Shown: positions 46,501 to 58,235 of the stretch, in pieces
Position numbering within the stretch: the first letter of the stretch is position 1
Layout: every line of letters starts with the position of its first letter
The notes under the pieces: generated by a model
Told to the model about the DNA's origin: nothing
Databases searched by the model: none
What the model saw: the letters and a program-made list of their open reading frames with translations, nothing else
From: Enoplolaimus lenunculus
Lineage: Eukaryota; Nematoda; Enoplea; Enoplida; Thoracostomopsidae
NCBI GenBank assembly: GCA_030248215.1
Contig: JASANG010003769.1
Location: forward strand, 62,001 to 126,000
Reading direction: 5' to 3'
Length of the DNA stretch: 64,000 nucleotides
Program-made: the position numbers and the translations under genes

Positions 46501-49500
46501 CTATTTCCGCATAACCACCGCGCAGTCCACATCTTAAAAATAAAGCAAATAAAGCAGATACTCATAGCAAAACAATAAATGTCGTATTCAACGGGGTTAA
46601 CATAAGTACGTTTGCAAGCGTTGTCCTGCAATAGAACAGCATTTCTATGGTGAGAAAGCAATTATTTCAGTCATCAAGAACAACTTGCTTTTCCTAATGA
46701 CAGCATAATCGTTCATAGATCCAAAGCTACATCCGAAACTCGATTTTGTTCTTTTTTTGGTTTCCGAACTTTAATTTTTGTTCTAAAGCAGTTGTTTTCA
46801 TTTATATTACTGTGTAAAAGCGACGCGCTGAGTTGAATTGCGTCATTTTTTGCGTTGAATTAGATTAGCGTACCTAATTTTCTGTTGATTTTCCCATTAC
46901 TTTTGTTAAAAAATAAAAATCAAGAGTATTAAGAAGCTCTATTTTCCATCAAACGAATGAAGCTGTTTATTGTGTAAACGGAACAACTGAACGCTAACCT
47001 ATATTTTGTTAATTGTTAGCCCAAAAAGTTTGTAAGCGACAGAAAAATTATCTAATAATAGGGGAGGCGCAATGCTTATCATATTGCGACGTCCGGAGCC
47101 CTACGGCACCGCGAGTTTAAAAATTTTGTACATGAAGTTGTATACTATGCCATGTAGAAATTGAGTTGCTTTCTGGTACAGTGCCATGCGGTGAATAAAG
47201 CCGCCGGACGTCATCAAAATACAACGCAATCTTAAGTACACCTATAATTTATCTCAAACTCAAAAGAAAAAGCATTCGAACACTAAATTACTTCACATAC
47301 ACAAGCTTACAACAGTATCCAGAAAGATGTAAGAAGAGAAATGTTATCAATATCGAAGTGAATTATACAAAATTTTCTGACATTAACTGCGATTGGACAA
47401 AATCACCAAAGTCTAACAGATCAAAATTTTACAAACATTACACACCAATAAAACCAAACCTTATTTACAAAAATCGTGAAGAATTTGGTTCAATATTCTG
47501 ACGAATGTTTGAATACAGAATTTATTTTCGTCAGCTCTAGCTAGGTACTTTAGTGGTGAAACAATGCAAATTATTCCAAAATTTCTTTTACACAATTGCA
47601 TTTTGGGTATCGGGCGGACATCGAAAACAAAGTTCTTTTCGGATGCATATCCGGATATTCGGAAATCAGGCGCCCATCTATAGCGGCAAAACGAACTAAA
47701 GTGTAAAAATCAAAGGTTTCTATAATGCGCATTTCCTAGTCGTTACCTCGCTGAGTAGTCACAACTAACGACTCAAAAATATTCCGGTTTAGGATGTTTC
47801 AAAATACATGGATGCGTGTTTTAGGACATCGCCTACGCGGATGCAAATTTTTTCCGTCTTCTCGTTTCCAAGATTTCAAATTGGTTGCTCATAAAGTCAC
47901 ACGTTTTAATGCACAAGTTATGAATTCACACGTTTTAATGCACTGGTTAAAATGAGTTAGAACGTATTATAAAAAATCGACTAGTCAGCCCCATCCGCAG
48001 CTGCTGCTCCGCAATCTCTTTTAAAATTATGCAGTAAAAGGCTAAACTACAAAACAGCCGCTTCCATGGGAGGAGGAGGAGACAACCGGTAGCAGGATTC
48101 ACGATAATTGGGTGAATGTCACGCATCCCGGAAACCGATTTGGGGCTGTTTCATCGTACATAATCCCTTTCCCCAAAAGAGCACAGTATGATAACTATAT
48201 ACAAAAAGTATGTAAATGCAAGCGATACACACAGTCACACAGTGACAGTGTCTATCAATATATTCGCCGTATAACACCTACACAAAAGAGACAGCCCCCT
48301 GCTCAAGGGTCAACAGGGAAGCAAGACCTCTATTGAAAACTTTTGACTTAAGTTAAAACTAGTAACCTAAGACATTATGTAAATATCACTCACTCGCCAA
48401 AAAATCCTTTAGAGACAGAATGAAAAGAGGCCAGCTCCATTCTTGAATACGGTTCTCCAAGTTGACTGCAAACTTTTTTGAATGAGTCTATCAATATATT
48501 CGCCGTATAACACCTACACAAAAGAGACAGCCCCCTGCTCAAGGGTCAACAGGGAAGCAAGACCTTTATTGAAAACTTTTGACTTAAGTTAAAACTAGTA
48601 ACCTAAGACATTATGTAAATATCACTCACTCGCCAAAAAATCCTTTAGAGACAGAATGAAAAGAGGCCAGCTCCATTCTTGAATACGGTTCTCCAAGTTG
48701 ATTGCAAACTTTTTTGAATGAATGAAACGCACATTCTGGGGCGTACACGTTTTCTTGATATACCTGAATAAAAGCAAGCAATTTAGAAACAATACTAGAT
48801 AAGATAGCGATTCAGGCGCTAAAACGTAAACGATTCTGTAAAATATATTTACATAATAGGGTTTTTGTAAAAAATCCCAGCACGATTATTAGTTGTTCTT
48901 TAAAATACGAAGTAATTATTCAATTCGTTTAGAAAATCGTTGCGAATATCATTGTTGATTAGAGCCGAAAGTGTAAATTCTTAACATACACCACCGTAAC
49001 ATTAAAGCATATAGCATTCATCGATCGGCCAATTCGAACGCTTACCTCATCAGCAAACAGAAAAAGTTTTTCTTCGTACGCGAAACGAATAATGGCTTTT
49101 ATATTATCCTCACTTAAAACTTGACCTAAAACAAAATTAAGACTGAATGCAAAACAGTATAACAAACTTGACAACAAGTTAATATATAAGCATGAAATTA
49201 TATTGCAATGTCTTTCTCCACTGAATACCTCTCTGTATAATGACCTAAGCACTGGAGAAACAATACTTTGGTGAAAGGATAAAGGTGGAAATCTGATAGC
49301 AGCAGGTAATTCATAAAACATGAGTTGGTTACAGTTAACAGCTTTTAATTAAGTCACATGCCGTTTACCAAGTTACCCAGATATCTGTCAGAGTCGATTC
49401 TGCGTTTAAATTGAAAATTGGTTGTTACTGTATTTCTTTCCTGATAATAAAGTTTGGCGGCGTTTCGTTTGTTGTTACATCACATTCTATATACCAGTCG

Positions 49501-52500
49501 TAGTGAAAAACATTTATTGTGCAAAGATTAGCTTGTTTACATCACAAACTGAGGCGCTTTTATTTTTCACAGTTCGAAAACACCAAAAGGTGTTAAAACA
49601 CTGTTCACTTCAAATTTAACAAGACGCTGAGCTTAACAGAGTATGCATGACATACTAATTAGTAAAAGCGTAGCTAGGAAGTACGGTAATCTGTAAAGGA
49701 TACATTAGAATTTCAAATGCTAAACCCTGAACGTATTACTTTTGATAATACACCCTGCTGCAATTATTAGCATGAGTAATATGCTAATTAGCTAGTCGTA
49801 AACTAATTTACATTTGTGTCAATTTGCAGACTCTGTATTTAAGTTTTCCGCGCCCCAAAACCATATGATCTTCAGCGCACAAACCCCGATGAAAATGTAT
49901 GATGTTCATTAAGATAATTCCCTACCTGCCACAGTTGGTGTAGCTAATATGCTCATTAGTAAGTATCTAACTGCAAAGATATTCGTTTTACAGTTTTATT
50001 AATAATTTATTTAAATGCTCAGTTGCCAAAAACATTTTAATGGTGAAATCGGATAACTTGTAAGTATGATTAGCGTGTAGATAATCAATAGCTTCGAATT
50101 GTGAAACACCAGGTTCCCAAGGTTCACGTCGGAAGAAAATCCACCCACCTTTCGGTTCGACACACGAGCAGAAAACATAAGCGCTTCGCGAAACTTCAAG
50201 CTTCGCTCAATACTGTGTAAAGCAAAACTAGGTATATATTCATATAAAGGTATGAAATCACATCTGTGCATCTGTCACATTTATAGCTACGCTAACCAGT
50301 AGGGTTTCCAGGATTGATTACGACTAGCACTTTCGGATTGCAATCGTTCCGTTTTGCATCTAAAGCTCGTTTTAATTCACTAATTTCAAGGGCCCAATTA
50401 TGCTCTTCATCAAGATAATATGGAATCTAAAAGATATACACTGAATAATAATTAAAATCTATTGAATTGACTTTTACGATGGCCGTGTAAAACACTACAT
50501 ACAGAAAAACCAATGTGCATCTTAGCCGTGCGTTTAAACTCTGGTTTTATTGTTCTAACATAAGTCAAACTAAAGTGCGTTTCCGTTCGTCAAGGTGCAC
50601 ATGCAATATAAATTCTTGTAACAAGAATATAGCACATTTCCTAAAAGATAACATTGAAGAGAGACAATATTATGTTTGCTACGTACCATTTCCATGCCAA
50701 ATTCAACAACAGTTGCAGAATATAAGGGATATTGCGGTATCGGAACCATAACGCCTGCAGGCTTTCCATCTGCCGTCCGCTTGTTGAACAAGCTCAGCAA
50801 ACTCTAGAAAGATAAAAGAAAACAAAACACATGAAGTTTAGAACCAAGATAAATCCTTAATACCAAAATTGTTTGTTGATTTCTCGTTTACTGTAGTTGG
50901 AAGATCCCTATTTCCCCGATGCCTCTAACACACAAATTTTCATTACAAGTAGTTGAGTTTATGCTGTTACTCATTTCAGATAGAGTTCATAAATTTGATC
51001 GATACATGACATTAATTTTCCATTATTCAATTCCGGTTGCGAGAGAAAATCTGAAGGTATTCGTTAAATCTAATTGCACAGCCAACATAGTGTCGCGCTT
51101 TAATATACGTGCGCATTAGTATGAATTTGAGCACTAACTCGTATTCCAGCGGAGGCGCCAGAGCAAAGAGTAATATTTTCAAAATCGCTAGGGATGCCAC
51201 CGTCTCTTTCTGTAATATACGTAGCAACGTCCCGACGAATAGCTTCAATGCCCAACGCCATACTGTAGGCACCTAAATGTACAGACAACGTATGGTTGCA
51301 GAAGTTTTATATCAACTTGCAACACCATCTTGTGGACACGAATGGGAGTTCTGCTTTCGAAATTTTAGAAAAGTCTCTTATTTGCTTAACACGGCATATT
51401 TCGTTTTTCTAACCATGAGAAATTAACAAATTATTGAAAATGTCGGAAAATCGTCTTTTCTTTTGGCACAAAACCAAACTGCAGCCAACAATCTCATAAT
51501 CGAGTACTAAAAATCTACGTAATATGGAAACTAAATTAGAGTAATAAACCGTACGTTTGAGGGAAACTAAGGCGTATAAAATATTTAAATTGAGCATAAA
51601 GTACGTAACTCGTGGGCGAAACTTACCAGTTTTCAATATCTGCAAAAAGTACGTCGGTTTTCACATGAATTCAAGTTTTACATAGATACAAATACCTGTA
51701 CTGTTGCCTCCACAGTTTTGCAGTATCCTTTGTGCTTTTGATTTAACATCATCCGGCATATCAGGAGAGTTAATCAGATCGGGGTATGAAACACAAGCGA
51801 CAACCTAAATATATAATGTACAAATAGAGTTGCAACATTTAAAAATACGTAAATACCCGGCTTGGACCCAGATTTTTGCAGAACAACCGGACCCGGATTT
51901 TTCTGCAAGACAAACCCGTACCGGGAATTTTTAAGAATACAAACTTGGACCCGGTTTACTTTCCGGGCAAATCCGGGCCCGGAATTTTTATAACTTAAAA
52001 ACTGATCACGATTCTAACTTTTTAAAGAGCTAATGCTAGAGCCTAACATTTTTAACAGGTTCCTGCATGTAGAAGCAATCATTTACCAAGCAATCTTTGA
52101 CTTAGACCAAAGATACTAAACTTTAAACATCGAATTAATAACTTAAAATGAGATATGTCATGTCTCTGCATCCCGACCATTCCAACTATTCCTACACACA
52201 GTTAACGTTGGTTGTGCAACTATCTGATAAATTCTTTAACCTATTTAACTTAGGTACGATAGCGTTACTATTCAGAATGTAGGGGCGGGATGTTGAAAAG
52301 ATCACTACGATAATTTTATTCTGGGTATTTTTGTAATACCCGAACCCGAAATTTGTTGAAATTTGTTGTAAAAACCAGGACCCGAAACTTCTTGAAGTGA
52401 AAATCCGGACCTGGAATTTCTTGAAACTAAAACCCGAACACAAAATTTTGCGACGAAAATACCCGGAATAACCGTAATACCCGTACTAGGAGGCAGCTCT

Positions 52501-54052
52501 ACATACATATATACCTCAGGGTTAAGCCAGAAACGAAATACTACCGGAAAAGGAATTGAATGTTTCTGCAGGGATAGGAACAGAAACCGGAATTCGGAAT
52601 AATTTTCATTACCCAATTAACGTTCTATTATTCAGAGAAGTAGCCAAAAATTGCTGTAGCAAATTTTTAGCTATTCCATCATCAAGATTTGTGAAAACAC
52701 ATCAAATATTTTACCAACAGCTTATTAATAAAGTTGAACTAATTGCAAATAACCACCTTTTTACATAATCGGTATAATAAGGAGAACCACGGATGGCAGT
52801 GGCTATCCGAAAAGCACATATTTTGATATTTAGAAAACTGGTACCTGACCATTCAAATACCCATTTCAATCTGTTAATAAAATATAACTTTGTTCAAATT
52901 GAACAGTTGATGTTCACTCTTTAACCACAAGAAATCATTTGGAGATAAACCTTATGCATCGTTCACAATAAAAAATTTCATTTTGCATACCGAAAACACT
53001 ATAATGTTGGGTTAACACGTATCACAGTTCAAAATTATCATGCGTTAACCCTACCATAACGCAAAAATCGCGTTAACCATACTCTAACGCGTGTTAAAAA
53101 TGCTCTGCGACACGTATTATGGTAGGGCTGTGAGCTGTGACATGTAATAGGATAGGATTACCGCAATTTTTGCGCTAGGGTACGGTTAACGCATGGCAAT
53201 TTTGATTGAAAAATGCACGTGGTAACCCTGCCTTATAGTGTTTTCGGTCACAAAATAGAATATTAATGAAAAAACATTTATTGTTTCATTATTTATACAG
53301 TAAAATTTAAATTGATCCTTAATTTGACCATTGCATTAGTAATCAGAATGGTCAATGGGAAGTATTCTATGCAATACGTATGCATATTCATTCTGAAACT
53401 GGTTACAGGTAAATTTATTGTTAAAACCTTGCGTGAATTTTGCAATTGGTGTTTGTTTACACAATGGAGTAGTACCTGTCGTACGAATGTTAGGGGTTTC
53501 TGTCCCATTGCATGAGCATCGCCTAAGTTGGCACGTATTACTTCTCTGAACGGATAAGCTGTCGAACCCTAAAAATAATACAGACTGTACGATGTTGTAA
53601 TTATGTGAAACGTAGCAGGTACCTTTCAAGGCCGCATACATGAAAATTTTCATGATATTATTTTTGACAGCCACCATATATATATGTTACTCTTCACAAG
53701 TAATGGTGTTTATAAAATAGGAAATATATCAGAATATGCTTGTCTCTGTACATATACACGAATGCATTGCACAGTATTGTTTGCTTTTTGGCAGAATACT
53801 TGTCGACACGATAAAAACAGTTAAATAGCGGGATGTTTGTCGTGATTCTACAGCATTCGCTTACGGATCACTGGTCAGCAACATTACAGACCCTTCATTA
53901 AGTCGAACATCAAATGTTTCCAAACATACGTGTACCTCTTTCAGATCTTTGATTATTCCCAACGCACGGGTTAATATTGGTCCACGAACGGCGTACTCCA
54001 TTTTTTGAACGTAAGGATTCATTTCCTGAAGAGACAGAATTTGCGACGCCAT
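43539..54052 (-). CDS. GPT2: alanine aminotransferase (GPT/ALT), 13 exons
   Basis: Exons: 54052-53936, 53568-53476, 51804-51696, 51272-51139, 50803-50687, 50426-50297, 49125-49046, 48763-48630, 46532-46424, 46056-45991, 45811-45656, 44859-44747, 43629-43539. All phases join, giving 482 residues (human about 496). The enzyme swaps the amino group between alanine and 2-oxoglutarate with pyridoxal phosphate. Landmarks: [86 protein letters not shown] (the Lys is the likely cofactor lysine), LRGGYAE and [16 protein letters not shown]. The start at 54052 leaves no mitochondrial presequence; the frame is open upstream to 54124 and beyond, so an extra 5' exon is possible. Donors after exons 4, 6 and 10 begin GTTAG. 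Exon 8 is partly duplicated downstream (see 48250-48721). GPT and GPT2 cannot be told apart here. Confidence 0.93.
43804..44568. mobile_element. G/C-rich foldback element in alanine aminotransferase intron 12
   Basis: The 765-bp element has inverted ends CTGGCTTCTCC and GGAGAAGCCAG, each flanked by CTAAT (43799-43803, 44569-44573). Runs of C/G with GCCCCCCAGCAAA words lie on both sides in opposite orientation. Inner arms GCACAATTATATA (about 44112) and its complement (about 44262), plus the ATTGAAGCTGTGACTAATATA hairpin, extend the symmetry. No ORF of note. Confidence 0.6.
48250..48721. repeat. 236-bp tandem duplication with partial copy of ALT exon 8
   Basis: Copies 48250-48485 and 48486-48721 differ at only about two positions. 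Each contains the 3' part of alanine aminotransferase exon 8 (from SFKKVC to the donor GTGAGT). The copy at 48486-48721 belongs to the intact exon (48763-48630). The other copy lies downstream in the transcript, lacks the first 14 codons and the original acceptor, and should be an inert partial exon. The near identity indicates a recent event or a local assembly error. Confidence 0.88.
49493..50035. repeat. ACCAGTCGTAGTG-type repeat in ALT intron 6
   Basis: It begins ACCAGTCGTAGTGAAAAACA and has several ATATGCTAATTAG(C/T) words spaced 100-170 bp apart, like the copy at 35440. It is more diverged. Confidence 0.5.
51846..52510. repeat. CCCGG-rich repeat in ALT intron 2
   Basis: It is bounded by AAATACCCGGCTTGG on the left and AATACCCGTACTAGG on the right. 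It contains many ACCCGGA / ACCCGAAA units in clusters at both sides. The layout (degenerate CCGG-rich shoulders, AT-rich centre) resembles the CAGGGTG family but the ends differ. Confidence 0.45.
52989..53248. mobile_element. foldback MITE in ALT intron 2
   Basis: The 260-bp element starts ACCGAAAACACTATAATG and ends CTTATAGTGTTTTCGGT. Subterminal GTTAACCCTACCATAACGC and its approximate complement continue the symmetry. No target duplication is obvious, so the family is open. Confidence 0.55.
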
Positions 54053-54539
54053 AGTTATCGGAACAGGAATTTCCAGTAGTTTATATACACTCGAAATCAG
54101 CAAAAATATAAGTAATAAATACACTCAAATGAGTATCTCTAATCTGAAAAACAAATTATTTTTTCATCAAAAACACTGAATCTTCGCGAATGCTTCCAAT
54201 CATGGGCGTAGGTGTGGAGGCAAGCTTCATACCCCAGTTTCCGCAACTTTGTGGGGGGTTGCGCTCTCTCACGCCGCGACTAATACTTTGACTAATTAGT
54301 CTTTACTTCCGTTTTTCATAAGGAGGACATGTTGGAACTACACGGTCTGCACGACCCCTGTTCCAAGTTGTGCTCAAAGTTAAGGACATTGACAGGAATC
54401 GAACGTCTGCCCTCTTTCACTCGAGTCAAGCATGCTACAACTACACTATGTGGTCACTGCAACAATTTCTTATACCACAAAATGTGCACATGTGCGTATT
54501 GCAATCTTTTTGCTTTACGTACATACGCTTACCGTGCAC
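54053..54539 (-). repeat. ALT upstream region with tRNA-like SINE fragment
   Basis: On the minus strand 54457-54391 resembles a decayed tRNA: GTGTAGTTGTAGCATGC (A-box-like) and GACGTTCGATTCCTG (B-box-like). It is followed by a tail word, GGGGTCGTGCAGACCGTG, whose counterpart (GGGGTCATCCCGACCGTG) follows the tRNA-like sequence at 57669-57741. This suggests one SINE family. The ALT promoter should lie between 54053 and about 54330. Confidence 0.5.
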
Positions 54540-55295
54540 CTGGGTGAAACCGGAATTCCGGTTGCGGCGTTTTTCACGACCCGGTTCCGGTAATAAATCC
54601 GGTATTTTTTCAAAGCAATTTTGCGGTATTTTCCGAATTGAAAATTTTTCTCATTCGAAAATATAACGAAAACTAGCATTTTATTTTAACTTATTTTCTA
54701 AAGTTGTCTGAGCGTGTATTGCCAAAATTTTCAATTTGTAGCGATACTTCATACGTAATTTAAATTTATCATACGTTCCCAGCTACTGCATTTGTTTCAA
54801 GATTTTGGCATTCTAAATGGTGTGTTTAGCAGAACGGTGTGTTTAGTAGGGATGTGCGGTCTCGGTCAAAAAAGCGAGACCGAGAAGCAACCTACCGAGA
54901 CTCAGACTTGGTCTCGGTCAATTTTTAACCGTTGCCGAAAATAAAAATAAGATTTTTTAACAAGTTTTGAATATTTTTATCTGCTCTGAATTGCCGTTTC
55001 ATACAATTAAACTAATAAATCGCCACCAAACTATTTTTTACTTTTACAACCCTATGTATTCAAATCGTTGTATAATCAGGTAGCGGTGCTCCGCAATCGT
55101 TCGCGTCTGCGGGCGAAAGCGCAAGGCCGCGCAAAACCCCCCCCCCCCCAAAAGGCCCCCCCCTACACCATTAAAAGCGGTAAAATAACATCGAAAATGA
55201 ATTTTTCGGTGACAAGTATTTTTTGTTTTCCGGTCTTGGCTCCGGTATTTTTTAACTTTCCGGTTGCGGTATTTTATAATTCAGTTCGCACCCTG
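54540..55295. mobile_element. composite hAT-like MITE
   Basis: It starts CTGGGTGAAACCGGAATTCC and ends TTCAGTTCGCACCCTG. Flanks CCGTGCAC (54532-54539) and CCGAGCAC (55296-55303) match at seven of eight. The interior shares the TGTATTGCCAAAATTTTCAA centre. From about 54848 a foreign segment begins TAGGGATGTGCGG with TCTCGGTC repeats, and a run of C lies at 55138-55172, so a second element has probably entered it. Confidence 0.55.
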
Positions 55296-55409
55296 CCGAG
55301 CACATATACCGACAGGAACCGTTCGGTAAAAAATCAAAATATTTCTTCGAATATAGTCAAATTATGCATTTTCAGAATCCATAGTTCGCGACAATCACCA
55401 ATATACCAA

Positions 55410-55810
55410 GCGAAGGTCGAACAAATTAGTTATTAGCTTACTCGGTTTTGGAGGTTTGTAAACAATTTATCCAGATTCCTCGTACCCAAAACTCCTACAG
55501 TAACCCTAATAATTAGTGAAATATTGCAAAATCCTAATTTAAACTTATCAGTTATGCTACTATGCAAATTAGCTATTGGGTAACTATTAAATTATCGGTT
55601 TTGAAGGTTTGTATACAATTTATCCAGATTCCTCGCACGCAAAAAACCCTTTATTAATGCAATTAGATTGCTTGTATTCCTAATAATTGGTTAAATATTG
55701 CAAAAAGTTCTAATTTATGCTTATCAATTCTAACGCGTAAATTAGCTACTAGCAAACTATTCAATTATACGTCGGTTTTGAAGATTTGTAGATAATTTAT
55801 TAACATTCCT
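55410..55810. repeat. ACCAGTCGTAGTG-type repeat, 5' part missing
   Basis: Units with CAAATTAGCTATTGG, ATCGGTTTTGAAGGTTTG and CCAGATTCCTCGCACG follow the copy at 35440. It ends against the LINE fragment. Confidence 0.5.
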
Positions 55811-56465
55811 AGAGCCCAAAAACTCTTTGCGCCCACAACACCGAAGGAAACGAATGACATCTGTTGGTTTCGACCAAAGAATGTGTGTGGAGACGGGGTC
55901 GGAGAATAACTGATGGCGGGCTGCATCGCCCTGCGGGCTGTGTATGATCATATGGTCAAGATCATCTTCTGCTGCCCCACACGCGAGACATGACGGGTTT
56001 GTGACTTTTCCGATTCTTTGTAGTAGAAGGCAATGACCCCCGGTTCGTAATTGCGATAAGGTTTATCGCTCAAGTTTTGTAAGCCCTGCTTCCTTATCGC
56101 GAACAGGTGGTGGCGGAGGGCGCTCATCTGGATGATGTGGTATAGTTTGTCATTATCTACTTGTAATTACTGACCGCATGGTGTCGGCGTTGATGAAGAC
56201 TAGCTGCTGCGGCAGACTGGATGCCTCATTGGCTAGTTTGTCAGCCAACTCATTCCCTTCAAATCCAGCATGACCAGGAATCCATTGTATGATCACTGTG
56301 TTGTGCAGGATGATGTTGTTAATGTTTTCCCAGATGTTATGTTCCAGAGCAATGTTACATTTCGTGGTCTTCTCTGCAAGCGCATTGTGAGTGACTGGGT
56401 ATCTGTAAAGATGGTGATGCTGCTAGAAACTCAACCGCACAACCTTGCTGGAAAGAAATAACTTC
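55811..56465 (-). mobile_element. truncated LINE: RNase H domain and C-terminal end
   Basis: On the minus strand the text gives FTDTQSL (RNase H acidic motif), then WIPGHAGFEGNELADKLANE, the hallmark of the RNase H domain of I/R1/Jockey-type non-LTR elements. Further on comes CLACGAAEDDLDHM, a zinc-finger-like C-terminal motif of the same group. The reverse transcriptase is absent, so the copy is cut at the 5' side. At least one frame break lies inside the RNase H part and stop codons lie beyond it. It is a dead fragment. Confidence 0.75.
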
Positions 56466-57464
56466 ATTGCAAAGGTTATATGCGCGAGATCAAAGTGTGT
56501 GACGATCCAGTAATATATGAAATGCTGTTATTTACGCAAGAAAACAACCTAAAATATTTATTTTGTTAAAATAGCAACTAGCTGTAAGCATAAGACACGC
56601 TTGTCCGTTTATGTGCGCATGCAATATAGTGCAGTGCACTGTATGTATGGTACTGCAGCATGCGGTTGAAACATAATCGACGAAAAATGCAGTTAGAGAG
56701 TGTCTGCTTAAGTATCCACTAGCTATCTGTTTATACATTAAACCAAAATTGCAAAGGTTTCTCAGAGTTTGGTCTTTCAAATAGACTTGTGCATTATGAA
56801 TCAAACCTAAAATTCCATCAGACTGTAGATTTTAATTCTGCCTATGTTCTTGCCTATTTACCCGGAGCTAGGTTTCTAAATTGAAAACAATTTTGGGATA
56901 CAATGCTGATAAGAATCTGCTGAACTGTCTAAAGGTGATACCTGCTACTGAGAATATCATACGTTGTTAAACGTCTACAGTGTTGCAAGTCACAAGTTTT
57001 GCAGTTGTGACGTTAAGTCGTATATCTTCAACATGCATTTTAATTTTATCAAAACATCAATAGTTGTTCCGGAAACCTTTTCTAGTTTTAAAATATTAAA
57101 GGTAACTTTGAAAAGAGAGAGTATGCCCTTTAGGGATTGCCAATTTATCAAAAATTTCGAACCGTAAAGTTAAGTCTCTTTCATGAAGTCGACTTTAGTT
57201 ATGTATCTGCAAGCCAGCCACTGATCTGGTTTTTGTATAAATGTAAAAGTGATATTTTAGTGCGCATCCTTTTTGACCCACATTCTTTTTAGCTCCTCAC
57301 GTGTTTTAATTGAATGCCAGTGTAGGTGTAACAGTTACAAAACTTAAAATAATGTTTAAAAAATAAAAAGATTCAATGTCCAAGCTGAATATCATTCAAT
57401 TACGTGATAAACAGTTAGCTAGTTGTTGTGATAAGTTGGGTAGGCTATCAGCAGCTGAAAATGA
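56466..57464. other. no gene seen
   Basis: AT-rich sequence without a recognised exon or repeat partner. Confidence 0.3.
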
Positions 57465-57540
57465 GGGACGTTCCCAGGAGGTTTCGAACTCGGTCGACAG
57501 ATTATCAGTCCAGCGCGCTATCCAGTGAGAAGCGCCGCCT
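57465..57540 (-). repeat. tRNA-like sequence (A and B boxes)
   Basis: The minus strand shows TGGATAGCGCG (A-box-like), GGACTGATAATCTG (like an Ile-type anticodon arm) and GAGTTCGAAACCTC (B-box-like). The acceptor arms do not pair, so it is probably a pseudogene or the head of a SINE, 128 bp from another tRNA-like sequence. Confidence 0.45.
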
Positions 57541-57668
57541 CACAGTCAGCTGCTGAGTGTTTATGTTTTTTATGCTTTGTAAGTGTCAGAACTGCACGGT
57601 CGGGATGACCCCGTTTTCCGAAGTCTGTGAATATACTTGGTTTTCCCCCTAAATTTTTCCGAAATATA

Positions 57669-57741
57669 TGGCCACGCCGGGAATCGAACCTCGGACTTCT
57701 TGCTCGCGAGTCAAGCGCGCTACCCATTACACCACGTGGCC
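57669..57741 (-). tRNA. tRNA-like sequence, possible tRNA or SINE head
   Basis: Exactly 73 bases on the minus strand. GGCCACG and CGTGGCC form a 7-bp acceptor stem with an unpaired A at the 3' end. GTGTAATGGGTAGC fits a D arm and GGTTCGATTCC a B box. The anticodon loop would read CTCGCGA (anticodon CGC), but the T stem has two mismatches and the anticodon stem one. With the shared tail word at 57590-57615 and the relative at 54.4 kb, a tRNA-derived SINE is more likely than a working tRNA. Confidence 0.45.
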
Positions 57742-58235
57742 GATATAATGTTCCCTGGTGCTATATGTGCTTGAGTATGTATGTGTCTTAACGTTACACA
57801 CTCTGCACATACACAAGCTACACCGCGTATACTCGCACTAAGAACCTAAACATTATACAAATGTATCTTGATTCTTCCATGTTTTTACCGCTTTTGCATA
57901 TGAAGGCACTACATATGCATCAGCGTTTTACCGATGTACAGCATTAGCATAACGTTTTATTTTACGTCCATGCATCCGCATATCATAGTGGTATAAAGTT
58001 GCAGTATTGCAAAATCATTGAATAGTCAACATAAAAGTGCACACACGTCTTAATGTTTGAATATGTTTACGCTTTAAATTCGCACAAACACTATAAAAGC
58101 TAAACTGCAATCATATAATGTGCTAGCTTATTGTCGTGTTCCGTACGATATATAATTTTATTTCTATGTATTAAATGAAATCTGTTATCTATTGCTTAGA
58201 CAGCGCACATTTGATAAAATCATTCCCATTTGAAG
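57742..58235. other. PTPA upstream region
   Basis: No exon is seen. It should hold the PTPA promoter and 5' UTR. In-frame stops lie just before the chosen ATG. Confidence 0.35.

Noticed and set aside
53293-53475. Read-through of ALT exon 2 past the donor
   Set aside because: The sequence beyond GTACTA loses similarity, whereas the exon at 51804-51696 supplies the expected continuation in phase.
57669-57741. Functional tRNA gene
   Set aside because: Mismatches in the T and anticodon stems and a SINE-like tail shared with another locus make a working tRNA doubtful; kept only as a low-confidence feature.
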